Part shown: piece by piece, positions 52,316 to 59,431 of the stretch | How positions within the stretch are numbered: the stretch's first letter is position 1 | Layout of the letters: every line of letters starts with the position of its first letter | Origin: Bacteroidota bacterium | GTDB taxonomy: Bacteria; Bacteroidota; Bacteroidia; Bacteroidales; F082 | Reading direction: 5' to 3' | NCBI GenBank assembly: GCA_016845175.1 | Contig: JAERTD010000032.1 | Coordinates: forward strand, 41,478-105,477 | DNA length: 64,000 nt | Position numbers and translations under genes: made by a program | Notes under the pieces: generated by a model | Told to the model about the DNA's origin: nothing | Databases searched by the model: none | Seen by the model: only the letters and a program-made list of their open reading frames with translations

Positions 52316-55141
52316 CTATCTAACTATCAGCTTTTTGGCAAAGTGTTGATTCTCACCTTCAAACAATACGAAATAAAACCCGCTGTCAACTGTTTGCAGG
52401 TTGTAATCAAAGGTTTGATGTCCCTTTTGTAATTCGCCTTTAAATAGGTGGCTGATTTCTCTGCCCTGAATATCCACTAGCCGTAAACTAGCATACATGC
52501 TATACTTTAACTCAAGATTCACGGATATATGCCCGGTACTTGGGTTGGGATAAATTTCAAACGAATCCAGTTTGCTTTCATCATCATGATCCAAAAAGCC
52601 GACTACATCAGGTTTTTGAAGTCTTTTGGTGGTATAGATTCTGTATTCTCCAGCCTGTAGTTCAATAGCCTGAGAGGTTTGAGTGACTTCAAGAGAGTCA
52701 CCACTAAAGAAATCGAACCAGATCCCTGTTTCCTGGAAATGAGGCGTAATATCACCATCTTCCATACCAAAGTTTCCAATGATGCATACATTCATATCAT
52801 TATGGGTCAACTTAATTGATTTCATGGATGACTGCGTGGACATGGTAAAATTTTCAGTTTTGAACGCAGGTTCTGTTTGTTTCAGATGGTTCAGAGCACC
52901 ATAGATTTGGTAAAGGCGTTTCCGGTTGACCTGATCATAATAATCCCAACGTATGGGTTTTGGATGGGTCCGGCATGACTCATTTATGCTTCCATCTTCG
53001 CAATAATTTATGCTATAGTCATAGCCCAGTTCACCAAACTGCCATATCATTTTGGGTCCGGGAACTGTCAGGAAGAAGGCTGCTGCCATTTCATTACGAT
53101 GTAAGGAAGTGATGGTGTCCTGTGTGCTGTAGTTATCATTTTCATTTCCATAGGTAACATTCTTATAGGCTAACCGTTCTTCGTCGTGGCTCTCCATATA
53201 ACCCACCAAATGCGGATCGCTATAACCTCTGGACTTGTATGAAACCCTGTTAAAGTTAGATTTTCCACCATCGTTATAGCCCATGGTCCCTTCGTTATAG
53301 TTGTAGTTCATATTTCCCCAGATGAGCATACCATGGGCAGAAAGTTCTCGTTCTTCATTATCAGGTGCAAAATGTTCCAGAATGATAATGGCATCTGATT
53401 TAACTGCATAAATCTCGTCAGCCATCCGTTTTAAGATGGCAATACGGGAAGCATCATAGCCACCACCGTCACCAGGAGTGTTGGTAAAGCCCTTGGTAAA
53501 GTCAAAACGGTACCCATCTACTTTATATTCCTCCAGCCAATACTTATTTACCCTATCGATAAAGTCTTTGGTGTCCTGACTTTCATGGTTAAAATCGCTT
53601 CCCCAACTGAACACCGGATTGGGGGAAACTGTGTTGAACCATGGACTATTGGCTGCTGGTCTGTTGTTGGCAGCATCCCAATACATCATCACCATTGGGT
53701 TAGTATTGTAACAATGGTTCAATACCATGTCCTGGATAACCGCGATGCCTCTTTTATGGCACTCATCGATAAATGCCTTAAAGGTATTTTTAGGACCATA
53801 ATATTTGTCGACAGCGAAGTAATAGTTAGGATTATACCCCCAGCTGTTGTTGCCTTCAAATTCACTTGGAGGCATCAGTTCAATGGCATTGACTCCCATT
53901 TCCTGCAGGTAGTCAAGTTTTACTAAAGTGGAGTTGTAAGTGTGTTGGTCAGTAAAATCACGTATTAGCAATTCATAGATTACAAGGTCTTCATTTGCCG
54001 GTGGTTGAAAATCAGTCACCTCCCATTCATAATCCTCCTGAGCCGTTTGAAAAACAGTTGCAATTCCTGAGGTTTTACCAGCAGGGTATGCAATCATATT
54101 GGGATATGTGGCGGCATCAATATAATGGTCATTCCATGGATCGCTTACTTTATCAGCATAGGAATCACCCACTCGTAATTCTCCATCAATGAAATATTGA
54201 TAGATATACTCTTTTCCGGGCTCGAGCCCACTCAACTCAACCCAATACCGTTTGCCGTCGGTGGATCTCTTCATATAGAATGCATTGTCCAACTGCCAAT
54301 CTCCAAAGTCGCCCAAAACAAATACATAATCCTTTTCGGGAGCGTATAATGACAAGATCACAGTTTCATCATCCAAATAGTTGATGCCATCGACAATACC
54401 GTTTGGAACATCTTCGATAATCACCGGTGGACGCACATAATAATAAAATGAGTCGGCAACCATGCCAGAAGTGTTTTTAGCTACAGCCTTCACCCAATGT
54501 TTGCCATCGGAAACCACGTGGTGCTCATGACTGAATGTTGCCCCGGTATCTGCATACACTTGCATATTATCTATATATAGAAAGGTGGAGTCAGCCATAT
54601 TGCTATTTCCTTCGATATGGATCATATCATCTACGGATGCCAGCACAGGTCTTTCTGCGGGTAAAGTAATGATTACCGCAAGGCCCTCGCTAAAGACATC
54701 GTAATAAATATCACCACCTTCAGCTGTCTTGCCTTCCAGCCAGGAACCTCCTACCTGGGCTTCACTTCTGAAAACAAAAGCCAGTTGCAAGATGGTTTCG
54801 TTGGCAGGAACGTTATAATAATTACGAATGGAGGGTCCCAGAGTGAACTGCCACAAATCTTCTCCAACAGATACCAGTTTGCAATCAGGAATATTGACAC
54901 CCCAATCGGCTTTCACATATTTCCAGTCGCTTCCTCCGCTACTGTTGTTTGTGATTACACCGGTATGTGCATACACATTACCGCTATATCCGGCCAGGCC
55001 GCCATTACCTTCTTGAGCATTGAATGTAATGATCACCTCATCCTGATCTGTAGGAAATGGTGGATCGGCAATAATCAGTTGGGCTTCTGCCTGGAAGATT
55101 ATCAACAGGCTGGCAAATAGGAATAAGACTTGTTTCTTCAT
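52316..55141 (-). CDS. GH13-family alpha-amylase-type enzyme with T9SS type A sorting domain
   Basis: 941 residues. Signal peptide (MKKQVLFLFASLLIIFQAEA). An N-terminal beta module (22-150), an E-set/CBM48-like domain (about 260-345: VILSLYAPEKDYVFVLGDFGDW) and the GH13 barrel from about 390: VIYELLIRDFT, AIELMPPSEFEGNNSWGYNP, the DMVLNH motif, DGYRFDFTKG with nucleophile Asp547, acid/base Glu589 in IILEHFAPDN, and transition-state Asp653 in ESHDEERLAYK. The C-terminal T9SS type A domain has YPNPSTGHISVNLEL and GFYFVLFEG. It cleaves alpha-1,4 glucans; export via T9SS puts it on or outside the cell surface. Forms a starch locus with the glucan-binding protein at 55739 (also minus) and SusC/SusD on plus. 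Confidence 0.95.
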   Translation of the reverse strand: MKKQVLFLFASLLIIFQAEAQLIIADPPFPTDQDEVIITFNAQEGNGGLAGYSGNVYAHTGVITNNSSGGSDWKYVKADWGVNIPDCKLVSVGEDLWQFTLGPSIRNYYNVPANETILQLAFVFRSEAQVGGSWLEGKTAEGGDIYYDVFSEGLAVIITLPAERPVLASVDDMIHIEGNSNMADSTFLYIDNMQVYADTGATFSHEHHVVSDGKHWVKAVAKNTSGMVADSFYYYVRPPVIIEDVPNGIVDGINYLDDETVILSLYAPEKDYVFVLGDFGDWQLDNAFYMKRSTDGKRYWVELSGLEPGKEYIYQYFIDGELRVGDSYADKVSDPWNDHYIDAATYPNMIAYPAGKTSGIATVFQTAQEDYEWEVTDFQPPANEDLVIYELLIRDFTDQHTYNSTLVKLDYLQEMGVNAIELMPPSEFEGNNSWGYNPNYYFAVDKYYGPKNTFKAFIDECHKRGIAVIQDMVLNHCYNTNPMVMMYWDAANNRPAANSPWFNTVSPNPVFSWGSDFNHESQDTKDFIDRVNKYWLEEYKVDGYRFDFTKGFTNTPGDGGGYDASRIAILKRMADEIYAVKSDAIIILEHFAPDNEERELSAHGMLIWGNMNYNYNEGTMGYNDGGKSNFNRVSYKSRGYSDPHLVGYMESHDEERLAYKNVTYGNENDNYSTQDTITSLHRNEMAAAFFLTVPGPKMIWQFGELGYDYSINYCEDGSINESCRTHPKPIRWDYYDQVNRKRLYQIYGALNHLKQTEPAFKTENFTMSTQSSMKSIKLTHNDMNVCIIGNFGMEDGDITPHFQETGIWFDFFSGDSLEVTQTSQAIELQAGEYRIYTTKRLQKPDVVGFLDHDDESKLDSFEIYPNPSTGHISVNLELKYSMYASLRLVDIQGREISHLFKGELQKGHQTFDYNLQTVDSGFYFVLFEGENQHFAKKLIVR

Positions 55142-55167
55142 GGAATATGCATTTTTAGTATTGCATA

Positions 55168-55175
55168 CAAAGGTA
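55168..55175 (-). promoter_or_regulatory. -7 element of the GH13 gene
   Basis: TACCTTTG on the minus strand, an exact match, 27 bp before the start; no clear -33. Confidence 0.4.
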
Positions 55176-55313
55176 GCTGTTTTTAAAAGCAGTGTGGTGC
55201 TTATGAGGCTCTTATAAACAGTATTGATGGAAGTTTTTAACGATCGTCAATTTCCTCCCAATTGCAAACGATTGATGAAGGCCTTGTTTTTATTCTGATA
55301 GGTGGGATTTAAA

Positions 55314-55344
55314 GTCCAAGTGACGCTTTGCTTAACACTTGTAC
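55314..55344. repeat. Palindromic repeat B, copy 4
   Basis: GTCCAAGTG and CACTTGTAC arms around ACGCTTTGCTTAA; eight of nine bases pair. The loop has TTTG where island 1 has TTCG. Confidence 0.9.
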
Positions 55345-55385
55345 TAGAGGGGGGTGACGTTATGTTATGATCTGTAGGACATAGT

Positions 55386-55408
55386 GGTTTAAGATGCAAT
55401 CTTAAACC
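55386..55408. repeat. Palindromic repeat A, copy 4
   Basis: Identical to the copies at 14478 and 14612, including the GCA spacer. Confidence 0.95.
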
Positions 55409-55441
55409 AGAGTTAGTAGGGTTAAGAAGGGCTTATTGGGA

Positions 55442-55468
55442 GGTCACATTGAGCCTGTCGAAATGCGA
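55442..55468. repeat. Repeat C, copy 3
   Basis: GGTCACATTGAGCCTGTCGA followed by AATGCGA; one base different from 14370-14396 over 27 bp. Confidence 0.95.
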
Positions 55469-55535
55469 CTGTGTGCTTGGGAAAACTAATTGTTATGAAT
55501 AACACAATTGATTTGAAATATTATTGAATTGAAAA

Positions 55536-55566
55536 GTCCAAGTGACGCTTTGCTTAACACTTGGAC
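55536..55566. repeat. Palindromic repeat B, copy 5
   Basis: GTCCAAGTG and CACTTGGAC, perfect 9-bp arms around ACGCTTTGCTTAA. The best-preserved copy. Confidence 0.95.
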
Positions 55567-55590
55567 TAGATAGGGTAGATACATAAGTTA

Positions 55591-55610
55591 CCCCTTCCTT
55601 CAGGGAGGGG
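55591..55610. repeat. Hairpin repeat E, copy 2
   Basis: CCCCTTCC / GGGAGGGG pair (one G-T) around TTCA, 24 bp after a B repeat as in island 1. Confidence 0.75.
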
Positions 55611-55636
55611 GTATGGGTTATGAATGCTGAAAGGCA

Positions 55637-55679
55637 CGCGAAACATTCGCGCGCCAGTATATACATTTGCGCGCCAGTA
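55637..55679. repeat. Repeat D, copy 2
   Basis: CGCGAA-ACA-TTCGCG palindrome followed by CGCCAGTA, then TTTGCGCGCCAGTA repeated after 20 bp. Compare 35202-35253. Confidence 0.8.
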
Positions 55680-55683
55680 GGCA

Positions 55684-55715
55684 TAAAAAAAGCGGGCTGA
55701 TTGATCAGCCCGCTT
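55684..55715 (-). terminator. Intrinsic terminator of the glucan-binding protein gene
   Basis: AAGCGGGCTGA / TCAGCCCGCTT, an 11-bp perfect stem with loop TTGA; read on the minus strand it ends in seven or more U. Confidence 0.93.
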
Positions 55716-55738
55716 AAAGATTTTAATTATTCAGCAAT

Positions 55739-58700
55739 TTAGCGAACAATCAGTTTCTTCACAGCACGTTTGCCATCTTCGGCAACGATGTTTACAAAGT
55801 AAATACCATTGGTGAGGTTGTTCAGGTTGAACTGAACTTGTCCTGCACCCATGTGTTCACTTTGGTTGGCAATTACCCTACCTGTAATATCAGTTACAAG
55901 AATGGTAGCCTGACCGTTAAATACATCACCGATAGTGCGGATATTCACCATACCTGTTGTTGGGTTAGGGAATACTACCACATTGGCGTTGTATAATACA
56001 TGCTCATCCAAACCGTCAACTTCGTAAGGACCACCTGCTAATTCAAGGTCACCCAATACGGTGTTGTCGCTCCAGTTGTTGCCATTACCATACCATGTGG
56101 TTTGGTAATCACGACCAATACCAAGGTCACTGTCGTTATTGGCTAAGCTGAATCCAATGGTGCGGCCTTTACCAGGTACAAATCCCAGCTGAGCCCAACC
56201 TAGGCTTATCTCAATGGCATAGCCATCACCGGTTGTTACCCAGGTGGATTCCTCATCAGTGATTGCAACACCATCAGCTTTTGTCCATAATAGTGTGTCA
56301 TTCAAGGCGTCCATGATAAGCTGTGTGTCAAAGCTTTCAGCACTATAAGTACCGTCTTTGCTGTTATCACCATCTATATATATCTCAATGGCATCATTGT
56401 CCCAGGGGTTGTTGGTTCCTTCAACAACAGCATCCACTACTTTGGCACCAATATACAGGTTGTTTCCATCCCATAAAGCACCCCAGCTAACAGTATTGTT
56501 ATTTGGACCATCACCGGCAGCTAAAATGGTGCTACCATACTCCAGGTTATATTCACTCAAGTCACCATCAATGGTTGGAGGAGTTCCTGTGTACTGGGCC
56601 ATGGCTACTGCATCACCACTTAAGGCTTCGCCGAAGCTAAACTCACCGGAAATACAATCAAATGCAATGCGGTATCTACCTTCTGTGGCAGGAATTAATG
56701 AGCCACCCAAAGTAGCAGTACCTGCTGGGAATTGAGCTGAACTCCAGCTTACAGTACTTGATCCATCTTTGCGGAAAGCAGAGAGGTATGATCCATCCAG
56801 GTTGTAAGTTCCCACATAGTTGGTAGTGTTTTCCAATGCCAATTGATTACGCAATTTTACGTCACCAATGGTTTCGTTGTACAGGCTGATACAACCACAA
56901 CTCAGTGCGCCATAGTTTAAGTCACCAAAGGCAGTAGTTTCATCATAATCCTGCATACCGCCATTCCATACCAATTTGTAATCGGCTTTCACAGCAATCA
57001 CGTCAACACCAGCCTGTCCACCTGTTTCAGGGGTTACACCAAGTGCTTCAAAAGGAATGCCTACTTCTACACTATAACCACCATCGGTTGCCATCGCATT
57101 ACCCATTACAGTGATACCATCAGGTCCTTTTACAACAGTAACAGTTCCGTCAGGAATTACATTCACATGAACAGCACCACCGTCATAGGCACCAGTTTTG
57201 GCAGCGTCGAAGAAAATATCAACACCATCACCGTCAGCAATGGCATCGTCAGTTACATCAACACCGATATACATATAGTCTGCATTCCAGGCAGCACCAA
57301 AGAAAACTTCAATTGGAGTTTCAGGTACAGTTCCGTCAGCAGCGGCAGCAACAGCTTGTGAGATATCCCAATCAGCTTCATCTAAGCTACCATCAACTTC
57401 AATGGCAAATACTTCAGGAGCAATAATGGCATTACCCAAGCGCTCAAAGTTGAAGTCGTGAGATACACAGTTATAAGTAATATTATATTTTCCACCAGGT
57501 ACATTAATCACCATTCCTGGATCGTTTACAGCAACACCTGATGGGAAAGTACCACCCCATACATCTGAGAAAGTTGGGTCAGCATCAATTCTGAACAACA
57601 GTTGTGTGCTTGAAGTAAAGTTATAGTTCAATGAGAACTGAGTTGGATATTTGGCGCTTCTCACCATATATACATCAGTTGGTGCATCGCCACCATCATC
57701 ACCCCAGGTATTGAAGTCACCTACCAGGCCAACTTCGCCACAGGCATCAGTATTGGCTACAAAATTGTACTCCAGTGTTGAAGAATTAAAGGTAACATCA
57801 TAGGTTCCGGCAGTTAAGAAGATATTGTCTCCACCAACTACACCAGTTCCAGATGGGAAGGAAGGTCCACCCCAGTTGATGGTCCAATCAGCATTCTCGC
57901 GGAATTTCACTTCTGAGTCAGCATACCATGAGCGTGTCAGAGTCCAGAGGTTAGGATCAGTTTCATCGCGGTTCATAGGTACATCACCACCCCAGCCATT
58001 AAAGGCTCCAATCATGGAAACAGCACCTGAAGTATGAGCAAAGTTAAACTCACCTGTAGCACAGTTAAAGCTTACAAAATAATCGGTTGTAATGCCTTCT
58101 TCGTCCAATGGAATTTTGATGTTTGGTCCATCCTGCTCACCAACTCCTGATGGGAATACACCTCCCCAGTTGGTTCCCCAATCGGATCCCGCACGGAATT
58201 TCAATTCAATGGTGTCATTTTCATCACCATCCATCAGGTCATTCAAGGAAAGTACCACAGTCCAGCTGTCTGCATCACCGTGTACACGGTCCATCCAGTA
58301 ATCTTCAGCCCAACCATTGAATTCACCAATGAGTCCAATGTCAGCACAAGTGGCTTTAAAGTCATATTCACCTGTTGCACAGTTAAAATAAACTCTATAT
58401 GAACCATAAGGTACCGGAATATTATCACCATCCTGAACAGCTGTTCCTGTTGGGAAATCAGCGCTACCCCAGTTGTTGGTCCATTGACCGCCTGCACGGA
58501 ATTTCATATCCACAAAACCACTGGCATCACTGTCCATGGTTGTGTCTACGGTTATTAGGGCAACCCAGGAATCATTATCCATATGGCGTGACATCCAGAT
58601 GTCATCAGCCCATGCTGTCATTTCACCAATAAGTCCTATATCAGCACATGTTGCGGTATAGGTATAGGCACCTGTTGAGCAGTCGAAACTTACATGCCAT

Positions 58701-59023
58701 GTACCGTAAGGTACAGGAATGTTCTCGCCGCCAACCGTTCCAATTCCTGTAGGAAAGTCGACAGAACCCCAGTTTACATCCCATCCCTTATTTTCACGAA
58801 ACTTCATAGAAATCACACCATCAGGATTTTCATCCTCCATGGTAGTATCCACAGTAATAATCGTGGTAAACAAGTTTGGATTCATCATGTCGCGAGTCAT
58901 CATATGGTCGTCTGCCCAACCATTAAACTCACCAATCAGGCTTACTTGCCCGCATGACTGACTCATAGCATCGTAAGATACAAAAGCTACCATGAGCGTC
59001 ATTAAAAGTAAAAGTTTCTTCAT
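55739..59023 (-). CDS. Secreted multi-module starch-binding protein (SusE/F-like repeats, CBM9-like domains) with T9SS sorting domain
   Basis: 1094 residues. Signal peptide (MKKLLLLMTLMVAFVSYDAMS). Five repeats of about 100 residues start at 22, 127, 228, 336 and 430, each with (V/I)xLIGEFNGWxxDxxM, a (M/L)KFRxxxxWxxNWG motif, FP(T/S)GxG, and an end xVxFNCxTGxYxF. They resemble the repeated glucan-binding domains of SusE/SusF. Then a CBM9-like domain (about 530-710: VDGSLDEADWD, MYIGVDVTDDA), a sixth degenerate repeat without the IGEFNGW start, a second CBM9-like domain (about 810-1000: IDGDLSEYN, LYIGAKVVD), and a T9SS type A domain (VFPNPTTGMVNI, GIYFVNIVAEDG). It probably holds starch at the surface for the GH13 enzyme and SusC/D. 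No catalytic residues were recognised. Confidence 0.86.
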   Translation of the reverse strand: MKKLLLLMTLMVAFVSYDAMSQSCGQVSLIGEFNGWADDHMMTRDMMNPNLFTTIITVDTTMEDENPDGVISMKFRENKGWDVNWGSVDFPTGIGTVGGENIPVPYGTWHVSFDCSTGAYTYTATCADIGLIGEMTAWADDIWMSRHMDNDSWVALITVDTTMDSDASGFVDMKFRAGGQWTNNWGSADFPTGTAVQDGDNIPVPYGSYRVYFNCATGEYDFKATCADIGLIGEFNGWAEDYWMDRVHGDADSWTVVLSLNDLMDGDENDTIELKFRAGSDWGTNWGGVFPSGVGEQDGPNIKIPLDEEGITTDYFVSFNCATGEFNFAHTSGAVSMIGAFNGWGGDVPMNRDETDPNLWTLTRSWYADSEVKFRENADWTINWGGPSFPSGTGVVGGDNIFLTAGTYDVTFNSSTLEYNFVANTDACGEVGLVGDFNTWGDDGGDAPTDVYMVRSAKYPTQFSLNYNFTSSTQLLFRIDADPTFSDVWGGTFPSGVAVNDPGMVINVPGGKYNITYNCVSHDFNFERLGNAIIAPEVFAIEVDGSLDEADWDISQAVAAAADGTVPETPIEVFFGAAWNADYMYIGVDVTDDAIADGDGVDIFFDAAKTGAYDGGAVHVNVIPDGTVTVVKGPDGITVMGNAMATDGGYSVEVGIPFEALGVTPETGGQAGVDVIAVKADYKLVWNGGMQDYDETTAFGDLNYGALSCGCISLYNETIGDVKLRNQLALENTTNYVGTYNLDGSYLSAFRKDGSSTVSWSSAQFPAGTATLGGSLIPATEGRYRIAFDCISGEFSFGEALSGDAVAMAQYTGTPPTIDGDLSEYNLEYGSTILAAGDGPNNNTVSWGALWDGNNLYIGAKVVDAVVEGTNNPWDNDAIEIYIDGDNSKDGTYSAESFDTQLIMDALNDTLLWTKADGVAITDEESTWVTTGDGYAIEISLGWAQLGFVPGKGRTIGFSLANNDSDLGIGRDYQTTWYGNGNNWSDNTVLGDLELAGGPYEVDGLDEHVLYNANVVVFPNPTTGMVNIRTIGDVFNGQATILVTDITGRVIANQSEHMGAGQVQFNLNNLTNGIYFVNIVAEDGKRAVKKLIVR

Positions 59024-59431
59024 TTTGATTTAAGATTTAGTTAACAATTATGTGGAAATTATGTGCTAATATAGTGGAAATTAAGATTCTTATCACTATG
59101 ATCCCCCAAATAGCCATCAAATTAATTCTTAAATAGTGTTAATGCTTTTGCATGCCTTAATGCAATCGTTTGTTGAAATTTTGGGCTTCTTTTTTTGTCT
59201 GAAACACCTGAATGGGCTTAAAATTCAGGAATTAACCAGCTTGATTTTTAAATGATCGGGAAACCAGTTGGTTAAGGAGGTTTCAGCTTTATAAGTCCTG
59301 AAAAAGCGAATTGTTAGGCTTATCCTTCTGTCCACCAAGAATGGCAGGCTTCTAGACATTTATTCATGGTGGGTTAAAAATTAGTATTTTCGTAATGAAA
59401 ACTTAAAAACCATTAATTAAAACCTTTATTT
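59024..59431. other. Divergent regulatory region between the glucan-binding gene and the SusCD operon
   Basis: 408 bp, AT-rich, no credible gene. A possible plus promoter is TTC (59363-59365), 19 nt, TATTTTCG (59385-59392), two mismatches from consensus. I could not find a good minus promoter. No repeats or operators were seen. Confidence 0.6.

Larger units (their letters stand above)
55142..55738. other. Intergenic repeat island 3
   Basis: 597 bp without a credible gene. It contains two B repeats, one A, one C, one E and one D element, then a terminator. Four of these families also occur in the island at 14135-14777. Confidence 0.85.

Noticed and set aside
55493..55684. A 63-codon minus ORF in repeat island 3
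   Set aside because: It is made of repeats B, E and D and has no features of its own.
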